The position numbers and the translations under genes were made by a program. Source: Paenibacillus woosongensis (GTDB lineage: Bacteria; Bacillota; Bacilli; Paenibacillales; Paenibacillaceae). Taken from it: DNA of 59,131 bases. The stretch lies in assembly GCF_009725165.1 (NCBI RefSeq), contig NZ_WNZW01000019.1:1-59131 (forward strand), in the 5' to 3' direction. Every line of letters begins with the position of its first letter. The first letter of the stretch is position 1. The notes beneath the pieces are model-generated. The model searched no databases. It had not been told where the DNA came from and worked only from the letters and a program-made list of their open reading frames with translations. Positions 8,487-18,005 of the stretch are shown here, in pieces.

Positions 8487-10044
8487 CTGCGGATCCTCCC
8501 TGTTCCGGAGCAGCCTTTGTCCCGGCATCCTGCTTGTAGGCTGAGGGCAGCATCCCCGTACTTAGCTTGAATTTATTAATAAAATAGTCCGTATTGGGGT
8601 ACCCGACCTGCAGTGCAACATCGGAAATTTTCAGCTGTGTTCGCTTCAGCAGGCGCTTGGCTTCCTCAATCCGCTTCTCGTTCAAATAGGCATTAAACGA
8701 TTGCCCTGTGTTCTTCTTGAACAATTGCCCCAAATAAGTCGCATTCATATGAAACTGCCGGGCCAGCTCCTGAAGCTGCAGCTTGCTGCGGAACTCCCGG
8801 TCCACGTACTGAATGACATGGAATATCGTGTTGGATTCATTCTCCCGTTTAAGCTCGTTTAACCGGGAGGCCCCGCGGACACATAACTGCAGTACGTATC
8901 GCTCAATCATGCTATAGTCCGCCAGTTCTCCCAAGAAGCCATACCCGTTCTGAAGCTCTTCCATCAGCCTGTCCGGGTCTCCGCCCAGTTCAGCGATCCG
9001 CTCGAAAATGATCCATTCCAGATTCACGACATAGGCCTTAGTCAGCTCAATATCCGGCACACGGCAGGCAAAAGAAGCGATGAATTCCCTGGCGCAGCTG
9101 TCGATGTCCTCGACATGCCCAGCCATGACAGCATCTAACAGCTGATCGAGCTTCTCTTTATGGGCCTCAAATTTCGTTGCTCCCTGATAATCGCCGCAAA
9201 AATAAAACAGGCCGTCTCTGCCCTGGCCGCGCTTCACCTGCACCACTTGAGCCGCCTGCCTGTACAGTTCCCTGATCGATCCGATGCCGCAGCCTTTGCT
9301 GCTGATCGCCACCAGGACGGGTTCCCCGGAGCTGACGGATACGTGCTTATGCAGCTCCATAGCGGCTTCCTCCACCCGGCCTGGGAGGCATTCCGATGGA
9401 ACGAGCAGACCTGTTCTGCCCGAGGAATCCTGAAAAGCATGAACCCTTTCGTCAGGAAATGACGAGGCGACCCAGGCGTTCAAATCCACAGTCATCGGGG
9501 CGGCATCAACCAGAAGACACTGCAATTCCGATTCCTCCCGAATTTTCATTGCACTGGCCGCCTGCTGCCACAGGCGTTCGCCGGACTCGCCCTGGATCAA
9601 ACGGTTAATGATATTGTTTACGATGAAGGCCTGCTGCTTCCTCTGACTTTGCTCCGCGGCCCGTTCCTCCTGAAGACTGGCATTCAGCTTGACCAGCAGA
9701 CTATATATATCTTCATCATCGATCGGCTTGAGCAAATATTCCGCGACCTTCTGCCGCATGGCGATGCGCGCATAGTCAAAATCATCGTAACCGCTCAGCA
9801 CGACGAATTTCGGAGGCTTCGGCAGCAGCCGGTTACACTGCTCAATCAGCTCAAGGCCGCTCAGGTTCGGCATATTGATGTCCGTGATCACCAGCTCGGG
9901 GCGATGATCCTGTATCATTCGGAGCGCCTCGCTGCCGCTTAGCGCTTCTCCGCAAATGTGAAAGCCGTATCGTTCCCAGGCAATCATCGTTTTTAGCCCT
10001 TCCAAAACCAAGGGCTCATCGTCTACCAGCAATACGTTCAGCAT
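8479..10044 (-). CDS. yesN: AraC-type response regulator (YesN-like), xylan locus, first copy
   Basis: This 521-residue response regulator is the first gene of the xylan regulatory cluster. The receiver domain has VDDE near the start and aspartate 55 in VITDINMP, then LSGYDDFDYA and the conserved lysine in LLKPI. The C-terminal AraC-type domain contains FHMNATYLGQLFKK and VGYPNTDYFINKF. Its 3' end overlaps the kinase start by 8 bases. A perfect cre consensus lies 35 bases upstream of its start codon, so the regulatory cluster is probably itself under CcpA control. Which of the two regulators receives phosphate from the kinase cannot be told from sequence. Confidence 0.92.
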   Translation of the reverse strand: MLNVLLVDDEPLVLEGLKTMIAWERYGFHICGEALSGSEALRMIQDHRPELVITDINMPNLSGLELIEQCNRLLPKPPKFVVLSGYDDFDYARIAMRQKVAEYLLKPIDDEDIYSLLVKLNASLQEERAAEQSQRKQQAFIVNNIINRLIQGESGERLWQQAASAMKIREESELQCLLVDAAPMTVDLNAWVASSFPDERVHAFQDSSGRTGLLVPSECLPGRVEEAAMELHKHVSVSSGEPVLVAISSKGCGIGSIRELYRQAAQVVQVKRGQGRDGLFYFCGDYQGATKFEAHKEKLDQLLDAVMAGHVEDIDSCAREFIASFACRVPDIELTKAYVVNLEWIIFERIAELGGDPDRLMEELQNGYGFLGELADYSMIERYVLQLCVRGASRLNELKRENESNTIFHVIQYVDREFRSKLQLQELARQFHMNATYLGQLFKKNTGQSFNAYLNEKRIEEAKRLLKRTQLKISDVALQVGYPNTDYFINKFKLSTGMLPSAYKQDAGTKAAPEQGGSADA

Positions 10045-10078
10045 ATAAATCCGCCTCCTCAGTTAATTCCCACGCGAA

Positions 10079-10093
10079 TTGAAAGCGCATTCA
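10079..10093. promoter_or_regulatory. CcpA cre site upstream of the xylan regulators
   Basis: TTGAAAGCGCATTCA fits every position of the cre consensus WTGNAANCGNWNNCW. It lies between the divergent regulator gene (minus strand) and the polysaccharide deacetylase gene (plus strand) and is closer to the regulator start (35 bases). Confidence 0.7.
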
Positions 10094-10245
10094 TGAATAG
10101 TAATGTCTTGACTGCTTTCTAAGATACTTAAGTAAGGCTGATTCTATCAAAGGAGGAATAAAAAAGAAACATCCAGAATTGATTACCGGTATACTATTCT
10201 CATTAATCAAAGGATAGGCCAATTTAAAAGAGAGGGGCTGCTAAG

Positions 10246-10887
10246 ATGTTCAGCACTGCATTGATTCATAAATTCGATACCGAGGAGAAGGTCGTTGCGT
10301 TTACTTTTGACGATGGTCCGAATCCTGTGTACACTCCGCAAATTCTGGATATTTTTCGGGAAGCTGGCGCCCAGGCCAAGGCGACCTTCTTCATGATCGG
10401 CCGCCAGATTGAACAGCATCCTGATCTTGCGCGCACCGTGTACAACCAAGGCCATGAGATCGGCAATCATACTTACACGCATCCTTATTTATCAAAACTG
10501 AGCGCAGAGGAATGTGCCGAAGAAATTATCCGGACAGAGCGATTAATTCAGGAGATGATCGGCGTCAAACCACTGACCTTTCGGCCTCCTTACTTTGATT
10601 ACAACGAACAAGCGGCGGAATTGCTTGGCAGCCAGGGGTATATACTGGCTGGCGCGGTAAACGGCGAAGCCATGGATTGGGAGCAGCCGGGAGTAGACCA
10701 TATTGTCGAGAAGACGAGGGAAAGTCTGTCTCCAGGCAGCGTGCTGCTCTTTCACGATGGCTTCGGAGACCGCTCGCAAACCGTAGATGCCGTGCGGATC
10801 CTCGTGGCAGAGCTGGTAGCGGAGGGTTACCGATTCGTCACCATCAGTGAATTAATCAAGCTATCCTCCCCGGCCAAGAAAGTGTAA
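10246..10887 (+). CDS. Polysaccharide deacetylase family protein (CE4)
   Basis: This 213-residue protein is almost entirely a NodB/CE4 domain, which removes N- or O-acetyl groups from polysaccharides with a metal-dependent catalytic centre. The motifs are in order: TFDDGPN (catalytic base Asp and metal-binding Asp), HTYTH (metal-binding His pair), RPPYFDYN, and LLFHDG (catalytic His). There is no signal peptide, so cytoplasmic location or non-classical export must be assumed; many CE4 proteins are secreted, so this is a little odd. It is a single gene facing away from the xylan regulators. Substrate could be acetylated xylan, chitin oligomers or peptidoglycan and cannot be settled here. Confidence 0.88.
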   Translation: MFSTALIHKFDTEEKVVAFTFDDGPNPVYTPQILDIFREAGAQAKATFFMIGRQIEQHPDLARTVYNQGHEIGNHTYTHPYLSKLSAEECAEEIIRTERLIQEMIGVKPLTFRPPYFDYNEQAAELLGSQGYILAGAVNGEAMDWEQPGVDHIVEKTRESLSPGSVLLFHDGFGDRSQTVDAVRILVAELVAEGYRFVTISELIKLSSPAKKV

Positions 10888-10941
10888 CCTGTACAAGGGA
10901 GCCGCATCTCTTGCAGCATGCAGCTCCCTTTCTTCTTCAAC

Positions 10942-11568
10942 TTATTCGGCTGAATCTGGTTTGCCATTATTTTTGAACCGATAAATTAAAAATTTCTCCT
11001 TCTTATGGGCCGCACCAGGGACGTTTACTTTAGTGATCAATTGAAAAGGGGTGTGCATCTGAAGGAACTGTTTGTATTCCGCCACGGGGTAGTAAAGGAT
11101 AATGTCGACCATCCGCGGCTCCTCTTGAATCGATTGTAAAATATTGTAAACCACTTGTTTGAAGATCTCAATGGAAAAAGGGTTGAAAAAGTAAAAGATA
11201 TTGTCCGTCCCTTTCACTTCATATTGCTCGGCGAGCCCATATTTCAAGCGGATTGGTGCGCTGATATGCCTGGCCTGCGACCTGTAGCTCCCCTTGTTAT
11301 GAAGGGCCTCCTCATACGTCTTCTCATGTACTTCGATGCCTGTGACGGGAATATGGAACTTATTGTGAATATAAAATGGCACCCGCCCGCGTCCGCAGCC
11401 GAAGTCGACAACGCGGTCCGTCTTATTCAGTTTATACACTTGAAACAACCTATCTAGCGCCTTGTAGGGTGTTGCCTCGTAACGATGATAGCAATTCGTC
11501 CCGTTCCGCCATTCCCTCATGCCGACCGTCCTGACCCGCAGAGATTGATCGTATTTTCTTTCAGCCAT
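10942..11568 (-). CDS. Class I SAM-dependent methyltransferase
   Basis: This 208-residue protein has the Rossmann methyltransferase motif I, VDFGCGRGRVPFYI, and the acidic end of the next strand, GIEVHE. I start it at ATG 11568 because GAGGAA stands 7 bases upstream; an in-frame start 21 bases earlier has no site. The region NIFYFFNPF occupies the position of the usual catalytic loop. Similar stand-alone proteins are annotated only as methyltransferases, and the substrate is not identifiable. It is convergent with the deacetylase gene. Confidence 0.8.
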   Translation of the reverse strand: MAERKYDQSLRVRTVGMREWRNGTNCYHRYEATPYKALDRLFQVYKLNKTDRVVDFGCGRGRVPFYIHNKFHIPVTGIEVHEKTYEEALHNKGSYRSQARHISAPIRLKYGLAEQYEVKGTDNIFYFFNPFSIEIFKQVVYNILQSIQEEPRMVDIILYYPVAEYKQFLQMHTPFQLITKVNVPGAAHKKEKFLIYRFKNNGKPDSAE

Positions 11569-11707
11569 AGATAAATTCCTCATTTTCATGTATTGTCGTT
11601 GTCTTGTGATCCCCCATCATACTCAACCTGCAAGTCACTTGCAACGACTCCTCATTAACTTTCAAAAAGTTGTTGAATACGCAAAAAAAAGAGAGGCGAG
11701 CCCCTCC

Positions 11708-12181
11708 TTACTTCAGAAGAATTTGTTTATATTTCTCGTACCATGTCTTCCATTCTTCATAGCGTCCTTCTACAGCCTGTCCATCCATCAATTTCTGGAT
11801 GACGTTCAGGCATACATGCCATCCGGCCAGATCCTTCGGAGTATGGTCCGTAATTTCGCTTAGCTTCTCGACAAGAACGAGGCGGCACCCGCCCGCCTCC
11901 GGATATAGCTCGAAACGCACCTGGTCCTCGCCGCCCCATGCATATTCCAGTACAGATTCTGGTTCGAACTCGGTAATCTTGAGCTCCTCGAACGTTCCGT
12001 CCTGCATATCGAACTTGACTGCTCCTCCTTCACGGAGATCGTCGATCCGCAGCTCCGGGAACCACTGGCCCAGTTTGTCGTTCTCCGTCAACCAGGACCA
12101 GACCTCCTGATCGGAATGCGCGAGCCGACGTTCGAAACACGCGGTATATCCCTGCCGGGCTTGCCGGATGTCTGCTAACAA
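11708..12181 (-). CDS. SRPBCC (START-like) domain protein
   Basis: This 157-residue protein belongs to the SRPBCC/AHSA1 group, which fold as a helix-grip with a deep ligand pocket. Recognisable features are the N-terminal RRLAHSDQEVWSWLTE segment and the KITEFEPESVLEYAWG-type strand in the middle. It starts at TTG with GGAGGAATATCA directly before it. Function is unknown; members include stress proteins and polyketide cyclase-like proteins. It is a single gene downstream of the pectate lyase gene, separated by an inverted repeat. Confidence 0.75.
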   Translation of the reverse strand: MLADIRQARQGYTACFERRLAHSDQEVWSWLTENDKLGQWFPELRIDDLREGGAVKFDMQDGTFEELKITEFEPESVLEYAWGGEDQVRFELYPEAGGCRLVLVEKLSEITDHTPKDLAGWHVCLNVIQKLMDGQAVEGRYEEWKTWYEKYKQILLK

Positions 12182-12202
12182 TGATATTCCTCCTCATTAA
12201 GC

Positions 12203-12250
12203 GGCGCTGCGTGCCGCAATGGCATATCCCATATTATACAACGCAGCGCC
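12203..12250 (-). terminator. Hairpin between pectate lyase and SRPBCC genes
   Basis: GGCGCTGCGT at 12203-12212 is the perfect complement of ACGCAGCGCC at 12241-12250. No T-run follows on the minus strand, so termination is uncertain. The loop contains TATAAT on the minus strand, which could be the -10 box of the SRPBCC gene. Confidence 0.4.
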
Positions 12251-12267
12251 CCGGTTATGCCCCGATT

Positions 12268-15200
12268 CTATTTACGATCCAGAAGCCGCAGTATAACTGT
12301 TACCGCTTCAGCGCGGGTCGCCGTCTCCAGCGGCGCAAAGCGATTGCTGTCGCGGCCGGAGATCAGCCCCTGCTCCTGCATTGCAGCCACAGCCCCTTTC
12401 GCCCATGCTGGAATTTCCTTATCGTCAGCAAAGCCGGTTACAGCCTCCACAGCCGGCTTCAGTCCAGCCGCTCTGGCGAGCATTGACATCATTTCGGCGC
12501 GGGTGACCTCCCTGCTTGGCCGGAAGCTGCCGTCCTCGTAACCGCTGATGATGCCTGCCTGCAGGGCTTGAACGATAGCATTCTGCGCCCATGGACGGAT
12601 ACTGTCGCGATCGCTGAAATTAAGCCCCGAAGCCGCCGCCTCACTCCCGCTTAGCTTCAGTCCCTTGGTAAGCATAACAGCGAATTCAGCACGAGTAACC
12701 GCTCCATTCGGCTTGAACGATCCATCAGGATAGCCGTTTACAATGCCTCTAGCGACGGCTTCCCGAATGCGGTCTTCCGCCCAATGTCCCGCCGTATCAG
12801 CGAAGTTATTGGAGGCTAGCTTAGATGGATCGCTGGTTGGATCCCCATTTCCGCCATTTTGCTCTGGCGAGGAATTGCTAGAGTCTTCCTCCGGCTGCGC
12901 GCTGCCAGTAACTCCGGTGCTGCCTGTTCCTGTGTTGCTGCCCGAACTGCCGCCGGAACTGCTTCCTGGAGTGCCACCGGAATTGCCTCCACCTGGAGTA
13001 CCACCACCAGAGTCTCCGCCTCCGGTGTCTCCGCCGCCAGGGCCGCCTTCTCCAGGATTGCCCTCCTGAAAGCCGATGAATTTCAAGAAATCGCCCCAGA
13101 TGACATTGCCTTCTGCGTCCCGATCATAGTTAACGACCGGGTCAAGGCTGGCAAAGTTAGCATCGGTCAACTCCTGGCCCGACTTGTTCTTGGAGATCTT
13201 GCCGTCAAACATGTAGTTGTTATCCGCAGCAAGCGCTGCCGGATAGCTATCCTTTGCGATATCGACCGTCCGGTAGGACAGGAAGCCGTCGATCGTGAAG
13301 TCCGGCGTAATATGCGAATACGTCGTAAAGCTCAAGTTCCCTCCGTCATTGTTAAAGCCGATGTTGTTGATCGCAATGACGCCAGGATTGCTGTTGCTGG
13401 TGAAACCGTAGGCCCCGTTGCCGAAGGCGATGGAATTGCGGATCACATGCGGTACATGAATACCTTCACCGCCCAGCTTGAAGCCGTTCTTATCGCCCGC
13501 GCCTACGGTACCATCGGTCAAAAATCCGTTGTTAAACGCAGCGCTGTTCTCAATCACCACCGCCCCGATCGCGCCTGTTCCCGCCTTGGCATACAAATCC
13601 CAGCCATCGTCAATATTGTTATGGGACAAGCAGCCCCTGAACACGTTTCCGACACCTGATGTCAGCTTGGCTGCAAAGCCGTCGGCATTGTTGTCGGACG
13701 GATCGCGGTTATCAAACGCCGTGCTGTTGAGAATCAGGTTGTAGGACGGCCAGTCCGCCAGCTCCTGAGCGCTCATATCCGTACGGCTGATTTGCAGCCC
13801 TGTGTCTCCATTGGCGTAGAACCTGCTGTTCTCCACGATATTGTGGCTGCCCCCCACGGTAAAGCCCTTGGTGTTGCCTGCGGATCGGGTGAAGTCCAGC
13901 CCTTTGACATGCCAGTAATCCCCGCTCAGGACAACGCCCTCTGTTTTCTTATCGAAATCGATAACAGGTCTCGCCCCATCCGCTGCCACCAAATACTTCA
14001 TCGCGCCGGGTTTCCCGTCGTTGTACTTCTTGATTTCGATTTTGGAGCTGCGCACATAGCGGCCATCCTGCAGTACGATGCGCTGGCCCGCCTTTACGAA
14101 ATCGATCGCCGTATCGATATCCAGCGGACGCTCAGCTGTGCCGTCGCCGCTGTTCTTACCGGCCGGGGAGACGATAATGTCTTTGCCGGCCGCATACTCC
14201 CTCACCACGACCGTGAAATTCCGGATGATTTTGTCATAAGAGGTCAATTTCTGTGTATCATCCGGGACAAACATGATGCTGAAATTCGTATCGCTTTGCG
14301 CCGCCAGTGCGGCCGAAGCCGTCAAGCGCTGATGCGCGTTTACAGCAGCATCCTGCAGAATGACCGTCTGTCCTTGCTTAACCGTAACCGTCCCATCTAC
14401 ATTTGGCCGCAGCACCAGCTCATAATCGGTTTCCGGCGTCTTCTCGAGAGACAGCACCTCAAGCCGCGGCTCCAATGGTTCTGCTGGCGGCACCACTCTT
14501 GGCGCATCCGTATCCGCTGCGGTAACGGCCAGCTCCACATTGCTGACGACGATCGTCGCAACCCGTGCCACATAGAAGCCCACATACATTTTGGAATCCT
14601 GTACATTTAAAATATCCGGCGTGAAAATAATCTCCTCTTGCCCGTTGTTCAGCTTGCCGGTAAAACCGCTATTCGTCTTGGCCAGCGTCAGGCGGTACGG
14701 CGCTGCCGGATGGGTATTGGTCGCCGCTGGGCGCTCATTCTTCAGCATAATCTTCTGAATGCCCTGGCTGCCTGCGCCGTCAGGCGTCTCAACACCTGTG
14801 CGCACGAACAGCTGCGTGCCGTTATCATCCCGCGTACCGCCGCTATAGCCACCAATGGCTGCAATATTAGAAGCGAATACGCTGGTGTTGCCTTGCGCCC
14901 CAATAGCGTCCCTTGCCATCAGCCCAAACGACTCCTGGCCGTCGTGCGGATTTTTGGCATAGGATACGACCTGAATGTCCGCTGACAATACGAAGTTGTC
15001 CTGAGCCGCATCCAGCTCGGTGTAGTAGTACGTAATTCCATCATGGTCTCCGGTCACTTTACCTCCATCCGAAGCTACAAGTTCAATCGAACCGTCATCA
15101 TGGATCGTAACATAGTTGTTCTTAGCCGAAGTGGATTGGCCAAAATGAGTGAACTTCCACTCAGGCGCCAGCTTCTCCCGCACCGTCACCTGATATGTGA

Positions 15201-17478
15201 CCGGACTAATCGTCGTGTCAGCAGGAATCACGCCAATCTCATAGGTTCCTGCCGTCTGTCCGTCAAACCGGGAGGTATCGAGTGTAAAGTCCGCCAGCTC
15301 CTCCCTGTCGCCGTTATCAAACACCTTCGAGACCTGTAAGCCCGTATGTTCGAAAGCATCGCCACGATCAAAAGTGGTCTTCGGATAATTCGTCACTTCG
15401 ATCCCGACCAGCTCTTTCACCTTCACCGTCACCGGAATAGAAGCCGTTAACCCCTTGTGGTGCAAAGTAACGCGCTTCTGACCCGGGGTAGCGGTATCCA
15501 GGGAGGATGCCGTATATTCGCCCCTCATCAGCCGTACTTCCGAACCGTCGCTATACTTGGCGTACAGCAGGAGTCCATCCAAATCCAAGACGTCGCCGAT
15601 AAAATAAACCGTCTGCTCCGGCTGCTGCCTGACCTCCAGCTCCATCAGCGCCGCTGCCTTCACCGTCACATCAAAAGACGTTTTCACTCCCGGTGTCTCT
15701 TCGGACATGATCGCTACCTCCATGTTTCCTGGCTGAATGAACGTATACGGCGACTGCTCTGTAACCTTCTGTCCCCCAATGGACAACGAGTACTGGTCGT
15801 TCGTCAGCTCCGCCGTCTTGAAGCCGTTATTATATTCCGCCCGAACCACAAGGCCTTCCGGGTCAAAAACATCACCCAAGTAGTAAACCGTTTTAGCTGG
15901 ATAGTATTTCACCGCCAGCGAAGTGACCGTTAGCGGGACGATTTGCAGCGGAACCGTCGTCGATGCGCCGTTATAGTGGATCGTAATCACATTTGTCCCC
16001 ATCTGGCTGCTGTCAAAGCCCGTAACGATATACTCGCCTTGCGGCAATATCTCCTCGCTGCCGTCAGAATATTGCGCTGTTACCGCAAGCCCCGTCAAAT
16101 CGAGGCTCTCGCCCACCAAATATGACGTTTGCATTGCCCTCGCATCGGCGAGCAATGCACTCACCGTTCTGTTCTCCACCCGAAAATGGATGTCGCTGAA
16201 GGCGACCGTCGTATCCCGGGCCGCATATACCCCCGCAAAAAGTGTATCCATGAACATGTCCGGCAGCGTCAACGTTTCGGTCTCTTGATTAACGCTTAGC
16301 AAGTAGGTCGCTCCCGATTTTTTGATGCGTAGATCATATACTTCACCCGCGGCAGGCGCAGGAACACCAGACAGCGGGGACAGCTTCGTTTGAGCCCCCT
16401 GGCTCTTGTAGAAGCCTTTCATTACCGTATCCAATGCACCGATGGCGACATAGTTGGAAGTCATCGGGCCGGTATCGCCATGGGCGCCCACGCTGTCTCG
16501 AAGCATCAGGCCAAACGACTTCTGGTTCGGCGTACTAATGCCGCTGTCGCTGTTGAACGATACTACCCTGGCCTTCGCACTAAGCTCGAAATTGGCCGCA
16601 GCCGGCAGCTCCTTAAAGTAAAAGGACATGCCCTCATCGCCGCTCGCTATTTTCCCGCCATACGTCGCTAGCGTTACCGACGTTTCGCTTTGCTCCAGGG
16701 GACGCGGATTCTTGGCATCGCTCGTATTACCGCCGAAGGCGCTGAACTGCCAATCGCCGAGCTCGACAGATCCTTCCACGCTTAGCTTGACATCCTTGAA
16801 GGTCACTGCCGCATTCCGGGCGGTATATAATCCAGCATAACGGATATCCCCGGTGAAATCCGTAATGGCTGCCGTTTCATCGCCGATTTTCACGACGTAC
16901 AGGCTGCCTGATTTCTTAATGCTCAGCCGGTATTCCTCGCCAGGCGCCGGTGAAGCGGCTGAGGCAAAGGCCTCTATCTTCTGCAGACCGCCCGCCCGTG
17001 ATTTGTGAAGCGCTTTCATTTTCTGGTCCAAAGCACCCGCGGCGACGTAATCCCCGGTAAAGGTTCCATCATTCTCGTTGTCCAGTACATTGCTGCGAAG
17101 CATCAAGCCAAACGACACCTGGTTATGGGCCGTCCAGGCGTCCACCTGTGCCGTAGCTGTCAGCTCAAAGTCGGCATTCGGCGCCACTTCCTTGAAGTAA
17201 TAAGCAATCCCTTCCGTGCTGCTCGAAATTTTGCCTCTGTCATTCGAGCTGCGAAGCGTTACCGTGCCTGTGGCATTTTCAGCAATTTCGAAATTAGCGG
17301 GCGTAATCTTATCTGCTCCGCCTACATCCCCAAAAATGCTGCCCCGCCAATCACTCGTAATTTGAATCAAACCGGCAGACGGATCGCTGCCCTGTGCCGC
17401 ACCAACCGTCAAAGGAAAAGAAGAAAAAATCAGCAAACATGATACAATTACAGCCACATACCGTTGTAGTTTTCTCAA
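12268..17478 (-). CDS. S-layer-anchored pectate lyase-like protein (PL9-type) with Ig-like repeats
   Basis: This secreted protein of 1736 residues probably cleaves pectic polymers by beta-elimination at the cell surface. I start it at TTG 17478, since AAAGGAGAG lies 8 bases upstream and a signal peptide (LLIFSSFPLTVGAAQG) follows at once. Order of parts: two similar beta-rich units of about 190 residues (FGLMLR and YYFKE motifs), four bacterial Ig-like group 3 units (YFIGDVLDLDGL type), a third copy of the first unit, then a right-handed beta-helix of about 400 residues with GGSHNIVENSRFYANGDTG, typical of PL9 lyases. A Gly/Ser-rich linker leads to three SLH repeats, each carrying TRAE, that bind the wall. 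It is a single-gene unit between the xylan and mannan loci. Confidence 0.85.
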   Translation of the reverse strand: MRKLQRYVAVIVSCLLIFSSFPLTVGAAQGSDPSAGLIQITSDWRGSIFGDVGGADKITPANFEIAENATGTVTLRSSNDRGKISSSTEGIAYYFKEVAPNADFELTATAQVDAWTAHNQVSFGLMLRSNVLDNENDGTFTGDYVAAGALDQKMKALHKSRAGGLQKIEAFASAASPAPGEEYRLSIKKSGSLYVVKIGDETAAITDFTGDIRYAGLYTARNAAVTFKDVKLSVEGSVELGDWQFSAFGGNTSDAKNPRPLEQSETSVTLATYGGKIASGDEGMSFYFKELPAAANFELSAKARVVSFNSDSGISTPNQKSFGLMLRDSVGAHGDTGPMTSNYVAIGALDTVMKGFYKSQGAQTKLSPLSGVPAPAAGEVYDLRIKKSGATYLLSVNQETETLTLPDMFMDTLFAGVYAARDTTVAFSDIHFRVENRTVSALLADARAMQTSYLVGESLDLTGLAVTAQYSDGSEEILPQGEYIVTGFDSSQMGTNVITIHYNGASTTVPLQIVPLTVTSLAVKYYPAKTVYYLGDVFDPEGLVVRAEYNNGFKTAELTNDQYSLSIGGQKVTEQSPYTFIQPGNMEVAIMSEETPGVKTSFDVTVKAAALMELEVRQQPEQTVYFIGDVLDLDGLLLYAKYSDGSEVRLMRGEYTASSLDTATPGQKRVTLHHKGLTASIPVTVKVKELVGIEVTNYPKTTFDRGDAFEHTGLQVSKVFDNGDREELADFTLDTSRFDGQTAGTYEIGVIPADTTISPVTYQVTVREKLAPEWKFTHFGQSTSAKNNYVTIHDDGSIELVASDGGKVTGDHDGITYYYTELDAAQDNFVLSADIQVVSYAKNPHDGQESFGLMARDAIGAQGNTSVFASNIAAIGGYSGGTRDDNGTQLFVRTGVETPDGAGSQGIQKIMLKNERPAATNTHPAAPYRLTLAKTNSGFTGKLNNGQEEIIFTPDILNVQDSKMYVGFYVARVATIVVSNVELAVTAADTDAPRVVPPAEPLEPRLEVLSLEKTPETDYELVLRPNVDGTVTVKQGQTVILQDAAVNAHQRLTASAALAAQSDTNFSIMFVPDDTQKLTSYDKIIRNFTVVVREYAAGKDIIVSPAGKNSGDGTAERPLDIDTAIDFVKAGQRIVLQDGRYVRSSKIEIKKYNDGKPGAMKYLVAADGARPVIDFDKKTEGVVLSGDYWHVKGLDFTRSAGNTKGFTVGGSHNIVENSRFYANGDTGLQISRTDMSAQELADWPSYNLILNSTAFDNRDPSDNNADGFAAKLTSGVGNVFRGCLSHNNIDDGWDLYAKAGTGAIGAVVIENSAAFNNGFLTDGTVGAGDKNGFKLGGEGIHVPHVIRNSIAFGNGAYGFTSNSNPGVIAINNIGFNNDGGNLSFTTYSHITPDFTIDGFLSYRTVDIAKDSYPAALAADNNYMFDGKISKNKSGQELTDANFASLDPVVNYDRDAEGNVIWGDFLKFIGFQEGNPGEGGPGGGDTGGGDSGGGTPGGGNSGGTPGSSSGGSSGSNTGTGSTGVTGSAQPEEDSSNSSPEQNGGNGDPTSDPSKLASNNFADTAGHWAEDRIREAVARGIVNGYPDGSFKPNGAVTRAEFAVMLTKGLKLSGSEAAASGLNFSDRDSIRPWAQNAIVQALQAGIISGYEDGSFRPSREVTRAEMMSMLARAAGLKPAVEAVTGFADDKEIPAWAKGAVAAMQEQGLISGRDSNRFAPLETATRAEAVTVILRLLDRK

Positions 17479-17656
17479 ATCGCCATACTCTCCTTTGTTC
17501 AAATTTTGGTCAAGCTGCGGTTCACCCTCCGTAGATAAACTAATTTAGTAAATTTATCTCTCCTACCTAATTTATGATTCTATACTAATTCCATCTATTT
17601 GTCGCCCTAAAATTAGCAGATTCAGACAGAAAAAACCGCAATCTTCCCGGTTGAAA

Positions 17657-17683
17657 GACCTTGAGGCTTGCTTCCCCAAGGTC
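17657..17683 (-). terminator. Weak hairpin after the immunity gene
   Basis: GACCTTG at 17657-17663 pairs perfectly with CAAGGTC at 17677-17683. On the minus strand it is followed only by TTTCAACC, so it is a weak candidate terminator for the Rhs/immunity pair. Confidence 0.35.
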
Positions 17684-17689
17684 AAAAGT

Positions 17690-17995
17690 TTACAGTCTCA
17701 TCTTAACAATAGATACTGCTTCTTCAACGTACTCTCTTAGTTCGATAAGTGTCCTACACGTTTTTTGAAATACTGGACTTTCCCAATCAAAATCCTCGAT
17801 TGCCACAACTCGGAAATGTCCATCTTTGGACAACGAAGGAAACCATCCTACGTCAACGATAAACTTGTCAGCATAATTGACTTGAAATAAATCCTCCTTC
17901 AAATTGTCGACTTGACTTTCTAAAGATTTATTAGGGTCGATTTGCATATCGTCATAGACGATTCCTCCCGGTTCAAACTGAATTTTTCCAAACAT
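17690..17995 (-). CDS. Putative immunity protein next to an Rhs toxin remnant
   Basis: This acidic protein of 101 residues is not one I recognise by family. Its start is best placed at the second ATG (17995), because AGGAAG then stands at a normal distance; the first ATG (18001) touches that site. It lies 10 bases after the last codons of a degraded Rhs toxin gene on the same strand, exactly where polymorphic toxin systems keep the immunity gene. Composition (many Asp/Glu, single domain, no signal peptide) is compatible with a toxin-neutralising protein. Unlike the toxin gene, the reading frame is intact. The assignment rests on context alone. Confidence 0.55.
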   Translation of the reverse strand: MFGKIQFEPGGIVYDDMQIDPNKSLESQVDNLKEDLFQVNYADKFIVDVGWFPSLSKDGHFRVVAIEDFDWESPVFQKTCRTLIELREYVEEAVSIVKMRL

Positions 17996-18005
17996 ACGCA
18001 TCTTC

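Noticed and set aside
12743..13659. Long plus-strand reading frames opposite the pectate lyase gene
   Set aside because: They are shadows of the GC-rich Gly/Ser linker and beta-helix coding sequence. They lack start sites and domain patterns.
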